Below, piece by piece: positions 24,845 through 37,700 of a stretch of DNA of 64,000 bases. Where the stretch lies: NCBI GenBank assembly GCA_003586115.2, contig QVOM02000072.1, forward strand, positions 3,736,347 through 3,800,346. Reading direction: 5' to 3'. Below the pieces are notes generated by a model that was not told where the DNA came from, made no database searches, and saw nothing but the letters and a program-made list of their open reading frames with translations. The position numbers were made by a program, and so were the translations under genes. Origin of the DNA: Salvator merianae. Lineage: Eukaryota > Chordata > Lepidosauria > Squamata > Teiidae. Numbering within the stretch: position 1 is the stretch's first letter; the number at the start of each line of letters is the position of its first letter.

Positions 24845-26580
24845 CTGTCTCATTAGGGTATGGGTCCAACACATGCTGCAGGACACACTCTTGATCTGGT
24901 CTTTGCTACAGTGTGGGAAGGTGAGGATCTGTTGGTAGGAAGGCCATTGTCATGGATGGATGATTTTCTGGTGAAGTTTCAGTTTATGGCATCAGTTTCT
25001 TGCTGCAGGGGTTAAGAACCCATTGAAATGGTCCATCCTTGGAGACTTGTTGTTTTATTGCAGGATGAATCTGATTGATTCGTGATAGCTCTGGGGCAGT
25101 CTCCAGTTGACATGGCTGGTGCTCTTATTGAGTCTCTGGTCTTACTTTGTAATCATGAGGTGACTAGAGCTATTGACATGATTGCTCCTAAATGAGGCCC
25201 TGCAGAGCTCCTAAGGCACCCTGGCATAGTGGGGAACTGTGTGCAATAAAGCAGGAGGCCCAACAGCTACAGCTCAAGTGGTGTAAATTTCAATCTGACC
25301 ATTGCGTCCTCAAGTGCCCATCCAACAGAGTTGTTCCGAGTGTTCAAAGGACTTTTATCATCCAGCCATAAAGATCTGTTTATGCCACTTTCAGAGGCTC
25401 TCTGTGATAAAGTTGAGGGGCACTTTCAGGACAAATTTGCTCAGATTTGCATGGAATTGTACTCCATGGTTATGCATGGTTTAATCGAAGTATCTGGAGC
25501 ACTGTCTGGTCTTGTTATTTTGAACCAGTTTCAATTATTGCAGGCTGAGGAAGTGGACAAGCTGCTTGCAAGGGTCTGACCCACTACTTGTCTCCTTGAA
25601 CCTTGTCCATCATGACTAATTAAAGCTAGCTAAGGGCATATGGCTGGGTGGACCCAGGAAATGATAAATGTCTCATTGTTGGAGGGGGGTGAGTGCCAGC
25701 AGCAGTTAAGGAAGTGGTGATATGCCCTCTCCTGAAGAGGTCCTCCCTGGATGCAGAGGTGTTAAACAACTATCACCCAGTTGCTAACATTCCCTTTGGG
25801 GGCTAACTGGAGACTGTGGTGGCTACCAAGCTACAGGCATTCTTGGAGGAAATGGATTATCTTGACCCATTTCAGTCTGGCTTCAGGCAGGGGTATGGTA
25901 CTGAGACTGCCTTGGTCACCCTAATGGATGACCTTTTTGGGGAGAGGGACAGGGACAAGGACAATGTAATCCTGTTGATTCTCCTTGATTTCTCAACAAC
26001 TTTTGATACCTTTGACCATGGTATCCCAGTAGAGCAACTTCAGGAATTGGAAATTGTAGATGCTGTTCTATACTGGTTGCCTTCCTGTCTCCAAGGTAGA
26101 CTCCAAAAAGTAGTAGGAAACTTTTGTTCCGCCCCTTGGAAGCTCTCATGTGGAATTCCTCAAGGATCAGTTCTGTCCTCTATGCTGTTTAACATTTATA
26201 TGAAACTCCTAGAAGAGGTAATCAGGAAATTTGGAGCAAGGTTCTACCAGTACGCAGATGAGACCCAACTCTATTTCTCTATTCCTTCTGAGACAGGTGA
26301 AGCAGTCAAGGTGCTTGATCTCTGCCTGGAGGCAATAATGGGCTGGATGTGGACTGATAAATTGAAACTGAATCCAGACAAGATGAAGATACTGTGTGTC
26401 ACTGGGGCTTGAGTCCAGGAAGTTGGAAGGCACCCAATTTTTGATGGGGTTGTTTTGACCCAGAAAGAAAGGGCGCATGATCTGGGGATGCTTCAGGATT
26501 CATCATTGTCACTTGAAGCTCAGGTGGCAGCAGTAGCCAGGAGTGCTTACCTGCACCTCTGACTGCTAGATATATCAATG
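24845..26580 (+). mobile_element. L2 LINE with long RT open frame
   Basis: 25816-26412 is a 198-codon open frame. It reads DPFQSGFRQGYGTETALV, LLILLDFSTTFDTFDHGI, GIPQGSVLSSMLFNIYMK and YQYADETQLYFSI. The catalytic YADD is YADE, so the RT is inactive. Upstream, 24845-25580 is the pre-RT region in broken frames. It ends in the post-RT part at about 26560 without the L2 tail. Confidence 0.88.
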
Positions 26581-26585
26581 ACATC

Positions 26586-26650
26586 CATAAGGGCTCAATA
26601 CAAATTTTGTCCCCAAGTGAGCAGAAGGCAGAGGTACCACTGGAAGGTCA
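26586..26650 (+). repeat. Direct repeat, copy 2
   Basis: Partner of 24549-24617; see that entry. Confidence 0.8.
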
Positions 26651-26798
26651 AAATAAAGCTACAGAAAGGGCTGCCATGCTATGGCGCTGGTAAACTGAAG
26701 AGGAACCTGGTTAGTGCATGCTCCCTTCCTTGCCACTTACATACCCCCTAGATGGCTGCTTCACTTCATCCATATACCTGCCATGTATTCCTTTCTCC

Positions 26799-27598
26799 TA
26801 TGGATGGGTGAAAACTTTCGCCACCTTCGCCTTTCGCAGCGAAAACAGCGTTTCCGCTGTTTTCCTGCGAAGGGCGAAAAAACCCTTCCCCGCGAACGCG
26901 AAGAGCGGAAAACTTACCTTGTCTTCGCTGCCTTCACTGCCTAGTAAAAGTTCTACTTCCTCCAACGTGGAGAAAGTAGAATTTCTACTGACTGCTGTAC
27001 TGGTGTCAGCAGTTGGTCAATATATTTGACTGACTGCTACAACAACCTATTGGATGCCTCGCTTCCCTGCTGCCAGGGAAACAGGCATCCAATAGAGGCT
27101 TACCTGATGGGAGGGGGGAGCGCAGACGGGCTGGAGGGCTCGAAAAGGATGCGCGCCGCATGGTTCTACGAACGGTAAGTTTTTTACTTTACTTTTTTAT
27201 TTTTATTTTACTTGTGTGTTGGGGGGATGAAGGGGCTTTTCTTTTCTTTTTTATTTTATTTGTATGTGGGGTGTGTGTAGGGCTTTTCTTTTTGATTTTA
27301 TTTGTGTGGGGGGTGCAGGGTGTAGGGGCGGCATGGCTTAATTGGCAGCAATTGCCCAGCCTGCCGCCTCTGTGCCCATTCACCCTTAAAGATATGAACT
27401 GCCACCATATCTTTAAGGTTTGATGGGTACAGAGCCAGTGGGCTGGCCAGTGGCTGGCAACGAAGCCATGTGCGAAAAGCTTTGCAGCAAAGCGAAGCCG
27501 GCATCTTTCGGCGAGTTTTTTTTCGCACGAAAAATTTTTTTGCCGGCTTCGCTTCGCTGCGAAGCGAACACCGAAAAATGTCTTCGTGCACATCCCTA
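26799..27598. mobile_element. hAT nonautonomous element (800 bp) with perfect 8-bp TSD
   Basis: The flanks are CTTTCTCC on both sides (26791-26798, 27599-27606). Ends are TATGGATGGGTGAAAAC and, inverted, TAGGGATGTGCACGAAG, the latter one base from the end of 62055-62779. Both inner ends are rich in GCGAA words. No transposase frame. The T/G-rich interior holds 'tttatttttattttacttg'-type tracts. Confidence 0.88.
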
Positions 27599-27837
27599 CT
27601 TTCTCCCCACTTGCCATGAATTCTATATGCCTAGCATGCATTCACCCTCCTCCTGTCTCACTGGCCCATCTGGTGCATGATCATTTTTCACCCCCTTGGC
27701 AGGTTTCTTCCCCAGATGGCTCAGAACCTGCAGTCTGGGCCCAAAAATCCATAGCGAAGAGCATCACTGAAGTGATAACATCTTTTTATCCACTAACTTG
27801 GGAGTGCAGAACAATCTGACTGGAATTCAGAAATTTA

Positions 27838-27925
27838 GGCCTTTTCTGCACTGGGCCTTATTCCAGATTATACTCTGGAATAGGGACCTGTTGTCTGCAT
27901 GCTAGTGCGGGCTATTCTCTAATGC
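27838..27925 (+). mobile_element. Short TIR element fragment (TTCTGCACTGGGCCTTATTCC family)
   Basis: Same sequence as the arms of 35879-36051 and 41077-41256, here as one arm preceded by TTA. Confidence 0.7.
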
Positions 27926-28395
27926 CATCACCCAACATCTGTTGCTTCCTCATCTTAATGATGGGGCTAGCCTTGATGACAGCAGCAGACAAAGTATGCC
28001 ACCTCTGATCATCTACAGGCAGGACCACGATTCTTCATGTTCTTGCCTCAAGCCAGGATGTCCTAATTCCTTTACCCTGATGCTCCCCGTCTGTTACTGC
28101 ACTTTGTTCCTCTTCCTCTTTTCACAGTCCCATAACCAGCATTCCTTCCGTGTACGGTGTCAGACTGTGTGGTGGTCAGCGTAAAACCCGCTGCCTTTTC
28201 CAGATTTTCAGAGAAGACATAAAATAAAAACTTGGAACTAAATCGATATTTACTGAAGATCAGCGCAAATGTAAAATCCATAGTGTCACCACCTGCACCA
28301 AATAAAACATTATGCACACGTTTCTTCTTAGAATGGATTTTAATAATGAACTTCACAGTCTTATAACGGCCTGCAATGGACCAGCTGAGGTCTTA

Positions 28396-28408
28396 AACAC
28401 ACACACAC
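28396..28408. repeat. CA simple repeat
   Basis: Short (AC)n run. Confidence 0.9.
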
Positions 28409-28912
28409 CCATTGCACACACACCCTACCATTCAACAGATTATCTTTTTTCTGCTCTTTAAGCATCAGTGCAAGTTTAGTCATCTGGCACAATCATATTA
28501 ACAACAACTCTCACTCTGGCATAAGTGATCCATCTTAAAGAGGATATATAGTATTCATTTTCTTAAAAACACAATCAGTCTTCTCTAAGTCTAGTGTGTA
28601 ATCTATCAGCTGTTACTTGGCTGCTATAACATATCATATGGTTATTCTTGATCATGGAAGACTCTCCTTATCTACAGTATTCCTCGTTTTTTTTAAAAAA
28701 AAATTCCTGTCACAATCACAGTGAAGCTATTTCTTGATAGTTATTAAAATGTTTCCTTATATAAGTGGTGTGCCATCTGGAAGTGAGGGCGGGGCTCTTG
28801 GATCTTTAATACAGGTGAGGACTTTTCAGCACATATTACTTACATTTCCAGCTACATCTGCCAAAACCTCCTCCTCTTCTGCTATCCAAATAATAAAGAT
28901 GTAGGAGCCCAG

Positions 28913-29256
28913 TAGAGATGTGCATGAATGAAAATTGTGTGTTTGGTTCACCATCGAACTGAACTCTCATTTGTTCAGTTTGCTGGTGAACCATTTCATC
29001 AAACAAACAGTTGTTCGCATTAGATGTCGAACTGTTTGAAAACAAAAAATACAATTTTCCCATTGAAAAAAGCCCTTTTCAAGGGGAAAACCACAGCAAA
29101 CGAGAACCGTTCAGTCAAATTGTTCATGTTCACAAGCAGGGGACTGGTTCAGTTTGATCGAATTTCTGAATATGTGCACCACTACATGTTCGGTTTGATG
29201 CAAAGATTAGCGAACATGAACTGTTTGATCAAGTTTTTGAACTTTGCACATCTCTA
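28913..29256. mobile_element. hAT MITE (344 bp) with 8-bp TSD
   Basis: Ends TAGAGATGTGCA, inverted at the right. The flanks are GAGCCCAG (28905-28912) and GAGTCCAG (29257-29264), one mismatch in 8. The interior has repeated GTTCA/TGAAC words. Terminal bases match the family TAGRGRTGTGCA of 26799 and 62055. Confidence 0.88.
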
Positions 29257-29264
29257 GAGTCCAG

Positions 29265-31120
29265 TTCTTTCTTCTATATGACAATGCTCTAGAGTAGATT
29301 ATAAGAAAACACGGGAATCTATTCCAACCCCCCTCTTTATTCTCTTTTCTTATACCAATAATTTTCTGTTGAAGGGCAATTTTATGATAGGTGGAGAAAA
29401 TATTTTTCTTTTTGACACTTCCAGCAGTTATTGCTATGCTTCTTATTTATTTTATTTAATTTTGCTAGTGTAATATCCCATGATGGCATACTAATGCACT
29501 AGCATGCCATCATTCTGAAGCTGGGCTCTTGCAAATATGTATATGAAGAGTGACAAACACCTTGTTTTTGCCCTTCATGATGGTGTTAATATTTTAAAAT
29601 GGCCTCTGCCTTTTTGTAAATCAAAATGTAGCACATCTTGAATAAACATTCTTGAAAATGTTAGTGCAAAGACTACCAGCACTGGGTGGGTGTTGGAGAA
29701 GAAGAAAAAATGCTACTACTTTTTAAAATAGCTGTTCTGCAGCCAGTTTGGTGCTTCCTTACTCAGAGGTAAACCCCATAATTTGTTTTAGAGCAGGGAT
29801 GGTGGAAAAAATTAGCTATGGTGGTACTTCAATTTCCATTTGCCCCAGATAATGTACCCAATCATCAGGGGTGATGAAACGGATAATCCAGGACAATCTA
29901 GGTTCTTCTGTCCTTGTGAGGCTGGTTAGGATCACTACTGGAGGCTGCAGTACTGATCTCCCTTAACTTTGGGTATAATCTTCACTGAACTTGAGCAAGC
30001 TCACTTCCAGCTCGACATGGATAGAGTTATAGGGTTTGCTTATTATCAACTTTATATTCTTTGACAACTCACTAACCTGTCACAATTAATTTGTTTTCTC
30101 AGTTGAAAAGTATCAAATGAGTGAATTAATCGTCCAAGCCCATAAATTAAATTCATGGTAGAAGAGGTAGATAAGACCAATGCTGTTCACTTGACTGTAC
30201 TGTCTCGAAGACTGGCACACACTGTCAATGTCTGGGTGCCATCAAACATTTATGCAAATGCTGGGAAACTCATACACTATCACTGTATTTACTCAAGTTG
30301 AAAATAATTTTGTAAATACTATTCCAGCTTTGTTTCTTAAAACATCTCATTTTTATGCTAAATTATTTATAGGAACTTTACCCATAGGTTGGCTTTTGCT
30401 GCCGACTAGCACATGGATTCCATGTTCTTCATTATTAGATCAAACGTGCTAGTCGAATGTCTGCAGACAGAAAACCGTCATCAGTGACAAAGCTAGAAAC
30501 TTGTAGCTAAGCTAACTAGGCTCTTCTTCTCCTATGGGAAGAAGTTTGGGTACAGAAACATGTTGATACTCTTTGCATTTGCTGCTTGAGGGGTTTTAAA
30601 TGCTTTGGGTTGGCCCTAAGGCCACGCTGACATAGCCACCAAAGACCTGGAGTAGCCTGCTTCTGAAGAAGCAGTCCTCTCCCAAGGCCTGTTTCACGGG
30701 CCTGATGTGGCTGTGCATGCAGATTACACTGAACAACATGTTATGGCTGCATAGCATGATCTATGGCCACAAAGATAACCATATGTCATGCCGAGCAGAC
30801 AGCCGTTTTTGCTGGTTGCTCAGCATCTGTGCCCAATGTGGTGCAGCAGGGACGAAGTACTATTGGGATGCACCAGGAGTGCAAAATCCCACACTCGTGC
30901 CTTCCTATTCTTCCTGCACATGCAACAAGACTACTCGCACATGTGATATCAGGTCCCACATGCACGTTACTGTCACCATAAGAAAGCTATTGACCATGGC
31001 CTTATTTCTGAATGTTAACAGGTGTGCTTGGTTTAGGTGACCATGAGACATTTTCTTATATTAATTTTATACTGAGGAAAGTTGTCGCATATTCCCAGAG
31101 GAGGAGATTGACATAACTCG
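29265..31120. other. No gene recognised; region downstream of CDHR5
   Basis: Sequence past the probable CDHR5 polyadenylation signal. No neighbouring gene is recognisable. Confidence 0.45.
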
Positions 31121-31126
31121 TTTATT
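31121..31126 (-). terminator. Candidate CDHR5 polyadenylation signal AATAAA
   Basis: TTTATT on + is AATAAA on the minus strand, 132 nt past the stop codon. It is the first canonical signal downstream of the CDHR5 coding end. RNA evidence is not available. Confidence 0.55.
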
Positions 31127-31233
31127 GCCTGGGAGTCTTGATTCAGCAAGCAGTTGCAGAAATCCAGTCAGGAAAGTTATTTGAGCCATATAACAACTAA
31201 CCCTATTGCCTTATCCTGGAAATGCCATTTTCT

Positions 31234-31248
31234 CCCTCCCTCCCTCCC
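31234..31248 (-). promoter_or_regulatory. G-quadruplex motif in CDHR5 3'UTR
   Basis: On the minus (mRNA) strand there are four GGG runs separated by single A residues, starting 9 nt after the CDHR5 stop codon. This is the tightest loop class for a predicted G-quadruplex. Role unknown. Confidence 0.6.
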
Positions 31249-31257
31249 TTCCTTCTT

Positions 31258-31758
31258 CTACAAATAAATATCATCTCTATCTGCAGAAGATTCATTAGCA
31301 AGAGAACCATCTTCCGGCAGCTGAGCTCTTCCTGGAATGAAAGATATCTCACTGCCACCTCTGCCACTATCGTTATCCTCATTGCTTCTCCTGCCTTCAC
31401 TGCCATTCTCATCGTCCGCATTGTCGCTGTCACTCTCATTTTCGATCATCAGGACATCATCTGTAGCTTCTGGGTCAATGTCTTCTTTAAACCACACTGC
31501 TTTGTAGCCATCTTCTGCTGTTTTTCTCTCTTTCGTGAGGATGGACTTTACCTCCTTCTCAGTGTCTGTGTCCTCATCATCTTTGTCGCTCTTCTTCTTA
31601 GGGTCAGAAGCTGATAATGCTTGGCTGCTCTCCACTGCCTTTGGCAACGGAGGTGGTTCCTGCTCAGTTATGGTCTTTACAACTGAATCATAATTATCTT
31701 CATTTAATTTAGGTTTCTCATCATCTTGGAAATTATCGTTGCTGAAGCCACTAGCAGC
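31258..31758 (-). CDS. CDHR5: CDHR5 last exon: cytoplasmic tail and stop
   Basis: 166 codons and a TAG stop, acceptor CACTTTTGCAG, phase 0. The tail is very acidic and hydrophilic. It contains GFSNDNF near the membrane, a proline cluster EPPPLPK that could bind SH3 domains, then KSILTKERK and [10 protein letters not shown], which I recognise from CDHR5, a long Asp/Glu/Ser run, and the C-terminus DRDDIYL. The hydrophobic C-terminal residue after D-x-Y fits a PDZ-type ligand, in keeping with the known binding of the CDHR5 tail to harmonin. Confidence 0.96.
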   Translation of the reverse strand, partial: AASGFSNDNFQDDEKPKLNEDNYDSVVKTITEQEPPPLPKAVESSQALSASDPKKKSDKDDEDTDTEKEVKSILTKERKTAEDGYKAVWFKEDIDPEATDDVLMIENESDSDNADDENGSEGRRSNEDNDSGRGGSEISFIPGRAQLPEDGSLANESSADRDDIYL

Positions 31759-34700
31759 CTGCAAAAGTGAATTAAAATGCTCATAATTTCAGAAAGGAGA
31801 AGTGAATTTAATCAGCCCCTACTAGTTAAAATGGAATTGGGATGGCAGTGAAGGAGGGAAAAGGGTGCTTCAACAGGATCCTTATCTTTATCCTTCTAAA
31901 CCAACTTTAATTGATCAAAGTTTGGCATGTCAGGATCAAGCACATGGCCATCAGCTTGATTTTACTGGGAGCCACTATATATGGTCATGTTTATTTTTTA
32001 AAAAAATATATAATTCACTGAGGATACATCTGAAAAGGGAAATAATGTACAAAAGAACATATTGTACTATATTTATAGATTTTCTATTAAATGTTAATCC
32101 AATATAGTGAAAAATTCTAGCCATAAATGACTGTGTTTTGTTGGAAGACTAAAAATTCCATTATTTCCTGAACAAAATTAATAAAGCATTTCCATATAAC
32201 ACAAAAATTGTCCTCTCTTAATCCTAAGTTTTCTTTCTCTCTCTTTCTCTTTTTATTAATCTTTCAATTATAGCCAGTTGGTAGCACTTCTGAATCCAGA
32301 GGGATACAGATAAATGTTCATGTGATCACCGTGATCTGGCTAGCAATAATCTAGCTATTACAATTAAAAAGTTAACTCTTTATGAGATAATTAATTGTTT
32401 GTATTTTTGAATAACAGTATGAAAGCAAGTTTAGGGTCTAGAATTTCATTTGTCTACCCATATATTCTATTATCTTGAATATTTCAAACTAACACTGTTG
32501 TGTTTTTGGACACCTCTACCACATATGGAAAAAAGTGCTTTGTTCTGAACAACCTTTTCAACAGTTTGGGCTATGGTGTTTTTTTTTTTATGATGCTAGG
32601 TTTTATGGAAAAATATACTATTATAATTAACAAGAAGCCATGATATTCAACCTTGTCAAATGTAAAAGAAAATACAGTATACTGAAAAGTTTATATGGAT
32701 GATATATGACATCTACAAATGTTGCCAGGTTATAATAATCAGACCAGGTCCTATGTGGTGTAGTTCAATAGAGATCTATTCAATAGAGAGTTGTAGACTT
32801 CAATGAAATGCTGGGGGAGGATGCAGGGATTTCTGCCTCATGTGTGGAGTAGCAGTTGCACCTGCTATTTCTGTTGTACAAGACACTTTTCAATGCCAGC
32901 TCAACACAGTGATGTGTTATATTCTTATTATGCTGTAGATATGACACATCTCCTGACTTTCTGGTAGGAGAAACAAGGTCAGTTTCGGCACAGGCTCAGT
33001 TGAAAAAAAGCAGCTTTCTTGAGACCAAACCAAAGGAAAGGTAACAGGGAATTGGTCGAGGAATTTGGAGGGATTAACTATCAGTGCTTTGGTGAGTTTG
33101 TGGGCTGGATCTCCTGAGTTTTGGAGAGTTTTTTGGGCATGTGGTGTGTGACTGGTTTAGCTGCTAGAGAGGGGCTGGTTTCTAAGCTAGCCTGAGCACA
33201 TGATCTGAGGAGGGAGGGGCTTGCAGTTGCTGGGAGAAACAAGGTCAGCTGGAGAAACAAGGTCAGCTTGAGCAGCCTGTGCACCATAACAAAAAAATAA
33301 TAGAAATAAATATAATGACTAACAAAGAATAAAATAATAGTTTAAATAATTCTGGAAAGTAAAGTAAAAGGAACAAAAAGTAAAAGATAATTTAAAAAAG
33401 TTAAATAATTTAAACAATATGAAAAAGTAAAAAATTATTTAAGTAATTTTAAAAACTAATTTAAATGGTAATAAAAAGTAAAAAATAATTTAATTTTTTT
33501 TAAAGTAAAATAAATCTGGCAGAACTAATGCAAGGTGGCATCAGGAATGCTAAGAAGGATTTGAGAAGTACATTGCTAAAAGCAACAGAAGAAATAATAA
33601 AAATTTATTTAAATACCTCAGAAGTAGGAGTCCAACCAGAAAGCAGTTGGACCCTTGAGTGACAATGGGCAGAAAGAGACAATTAAAGAGATGTGAAGAT
33701 TGCAGAGAGACTAAGTGAATTATTTGCCTCTTTTTCACTGAGAAAGACAGAGGATATATGCCTTCACATAAGGAAGGGAGTCAGAAGAATTAAACTGGAT
33801 AGATGTAACCAGGAAGGAGATCCTCACATGTCTTGATAAACTAAGTACTAACAAATTGCCAGGACCAGATGTGAAACTGCTGATCTTTTAACAAAAATAT
33901 GTAATCCTTCTCCCAGATCAGGCTCTGCGCCTGAAGACTGGAGGGTAGCAAAAGTAAAACCAATTTTTCAAAAAAAGGATCCAGGGATGACCCAAGAAAT
34001 TAGACCAGTCAGCTTAACATCAGTTCCAGGAAAGGTGACGGAAGCAATCAATAAGGAAAAAAATAGTGCTCACATAGAAGAGCAAGCATTGCTTAAAGAA
34101 AATCAGTATGGCTTCTGTAAGGGTAAACCATGCTTTACTAACTTGTTAGAATTCTTTGAAACGATCAATAAGTATGAGAATAAAGGTGATTGACATTCTT
34201 TATCTGGACTTTCATAAGGCTCGTGAATAAACACATCAGTAATGGAATAAGACAACAGGCCCTGTCCTGTATTAGTAACTGGTTAAAGGACAGGAAGCAG
34301 AGAGTAGGAATAAATGGACAATTCCCAGAGTAGAGGGAGGTAAAAAGTGGAGTTCTCCTAGTTGCTTGCCAAAATCAGCCAACTAATTAGTCACATTTGG
34401 CTGTTTTAAGGCTTTTTCTATGGCTAGGATAATTAGTTTGGCAATTTCTGGCCAGGCCGCCTCCAAGATTCAATGCTGGCCCTGTGCTTTTTAATGTATT
34501 CATACATGATATAGAAGTAGGGGTAGGGGTAGGTAGTGAGATAGCAAAGTCTGCTGATGACACTAAATTATTCAGGGTAATAAAACTGAAAGAGAATGCA
34601 AAGAGTTCCAAAGGGGGCTTCTTGACATTGGGTGAGTGGGCAACCAAGTGGAAAATGTGTTTCAGTCTTGGTAACTGGAAAGTGATGCACACTGGGGCAA

Positions 34701-37700
34701 ATAACCCCAACTACATCTATAAAAATCCAGAAAAAATACAGAACAGGGGAACTAAAATAATCAAAGAGCTGAAACACCTTCCTTATGAAATCAGGCTGCA
34801 ACGTCTAGGTCTCTTCAGTTTTGAAAGACAGTGTTTAAGAGGTGGTCTGGCTGAACTATATAGAATCATGCATAGTGTGGAAGAAGTGGATGGAGAAAAA
34901 AAAATTCTCTATCACACAGCACTAGAACCAGAGGGCACTCTATGGAAGCTGATGAGTAGGAGAATTAAGACCAACAAGGAACAGTATTTTTTCACCTCGA
35001 GGCACATCGGTCTATGGAATTTAGTACCAGAAGCAGAGATGACAGCAACCATCTTGCTTAGCTTTAAGAAAACGTTAGAAAATTTCATGGAGAACAGATG
35101 CATCAGTGGCTACTAGAATGCATTTCTAGATATTGCCTCAGGTTTAGAGAGACGGGCAGGATGCCTCTAAAGGGCCATTTGTAGGAAGTTGAAAGCAGGT
35201 GAAGATTTTGCCTCAGTTTTCTGCTTGAGAATGCTCAGAAGCAATTGGAGGGCCACTGTGTGAGACAGGATGCTGGACTAGATGGGCTGTGGCCTAATCC
35301 AGCAGGGCTCCTCTGATATTCTTATGTTTTTACGTTTTATGCAGAAAAGTATTTGCTCTCTTTCTTAGTTAGCTTTCATTGCAATACTGCAGATGCAGCT
35401 GAAAACAGCATAAAAGCAAGGTTAATACTACTGTCTTTGCAGGAAGTAAATGTCCAGTAAAAGCCCACTTACTATGTCGACTGTTCCTTTTAGTTCACGT
35501 TTCAGTTTGCAATACTTGTAACAGATGAATGCAAGCACTGCTAGTGTGATTGCCAGTAGAATCCCCAAAGTGACACCCAGGGCCACCACCGTTGTCGTTT
35601 CATCTTTTCCTAGAAAAAAGAGAGAGAAGGTAGGATCTTACATAATAAGGCACACCATTCAGCACAGCTGCTTTAACTATTGGGCATACCTTAAACATAA
35701 GTCAAAACAGTGCCTTATTTGTCCTCATCCCACCTTGGTTCTGCTCCTATCCTTTAAACACAAACCTGACACCAAGAAGTATGTTTTTGGGCATGGGAGA
35801 AAAAAAGAATCCACATTAATTTATATGTCAGCCTCCTGTTGGCCATGTCCACATGGAGGGGTGATTCAGAAGTAGAATCCCTTTCTGCACAGGGCCTTAT
35901 TCCAGATTATATTCCAGAATAGGAGCCTGCCATTCACATGCTAATGCAGACTAGGGCAGGCCCCAGGGTCTGCCATAATTTGCACCACCATATGGATGGC
36001 AGACCCCTATTCCAGAATATAATCTGGAATAAAGCCCAGTGCAGAAAAGCCATAGTCAAACACTCCATTCATGCTGCATATGGCAACGGTGCACCATGAC
36101 ACCTTACTGTGCACTGAAGGTGTTCCACTCTTAACTGTTGGGAAGGAAGTTTAAGAGTGGAATGAGCGTACCAGTCTGGAGGTGTTTCTGCATTGGCCAG
36201 TATGGTGGACCAGCAAGCATACTAGTAACCTCCCTTCCACATGATGGTGCAGTCTAAGAAAGGCCTCGCCAATGTGCAGAAGGGAGGCTCCTAATACGCT
36301 TGCTGGTCCGGTATATCAACCAGAGTGGAATCACCCTGGATGCCCAGACATCAGCCAGAAATCATCATCAGCTTGCAGACTGGGTCACAGTCAACAGGAA
36401 GAGCCTTAACTCCATGCCAGGATGAACACAGGCAGATGCAAGATGTCAAAGCACATCTGCAGTGAGCCCTCTTCCCATGCTATTGGGTGTGACTGTGCCT
36501 TCAACCCTCACCATAAAGGCATAGCAAAACAACAGTAATAATAAGTACTCTAAACACTTAGAGAGCCAAGGCTGCTCTGATAATGTATTGAGTTGTAGAC
36601 AGAATGCTGGCAGAGGTGCCCAGGCCAACAATTGTATCTGAACCTTACCCTCCCGTCTTTCCTGACAGCTATCAGTCTACCTGGGGAAAAAAATCTTGGA
36701 GAGGAACCACTGTCACTTGATCTTTCACCCCCAACACTGATAGCTACAGGTCACATAAAGCTTTAATGGTAATCAAAGAGCAGATTTCGAATGTGGACTT
36801 TCAAAAGCATAATAACCATTTATCTGGCAGATTTCTCTCCTATAAAAATTTGTGGTGGCCAAGTTATCTACATAGACTTTCCCTGCCAGAACACTGTACA
36901 GTATTCACTCTCGCATTCTTAAATGCTTTATCTTTGGCCCTGTTTGGCAGATATGCAAAAATACTTTTTTGTGAAATGGCTTTGCCCTTGCCAAGAAGGA
37001 GCAGTGGAAACCCTGGAACAAGTCCTTTTATAGTATCTGTTCTACAAATACCATTGCTTAAAATATTTATCCCCAATTTTTCACCAGTATCTGGCAGAAC
37101 AAACAAATTTTACGCTATTTTATTGCTCTCAGATTTTAATTCAGCTTTTATTAGATATGCTGCCAAATTTTCAGTTAAGGCTATTACTGTGAGAAAACGG
37201 ATCCATGAGAATTTATAATTAGTGTTTCGCTATCCTAATGCATGAATGAAACATGCATGTTTTACTGTTCATCTCTAAGCTTTCCGTATTTTGCAGTTTT
37301 GGTCCTGGGCCATAAATGATTTATTTAGGTAATTGCACAAAGCCATAGGTCCAAAAGATAATCACAAAAAATAATCAACCATGGATCCTACCCTTGAAGT
37401 GGATGATCTGGAATTATTGGTAAGTCACCTCTTCCCTGGGAAGTGCAGGGGCTGGTAGGTGGTGGGTGCTTGTGGATGCAGAGCTGCTGGATGTCCTACT
37501 GTGGGCTTATCTCTATTTCAGTGGCAGGAGATGCATCAAGGAGGCACCTCCAGCACAGCAACCCATCCTTGCATGCTCAGGTAGCCTCAGCAAGAAGCTT
37601 GACAGCTCTACTGCTGTCACCAAGGCTGTGTTGTTCAAGTTACTGCACAGGTACACAAAGGGCCTCCTCAACCTCTGTGCACAGCAACAACAGGCCCTCA

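Noticed and set aside
25816..26412. 198-codon frame as a host gene
   Set aside because: It contains L2 reverse transcriptase motifs with a mutated catalytic YADD; retrotransposon remnant.
31222..31614. 130-codon + strand open frame with hydrophobic runs
   Set aside because: It is the antisense of the acidic CDHR5 tail; Asp/Glu codons read backwards give Val/Ile/Leu. It has no independent support.
36766..37218. 150-codon frame as a novel gene
   Set aside because: The C-terminal pattern fits a LINE ORF2, and there is no start context or exon structure.
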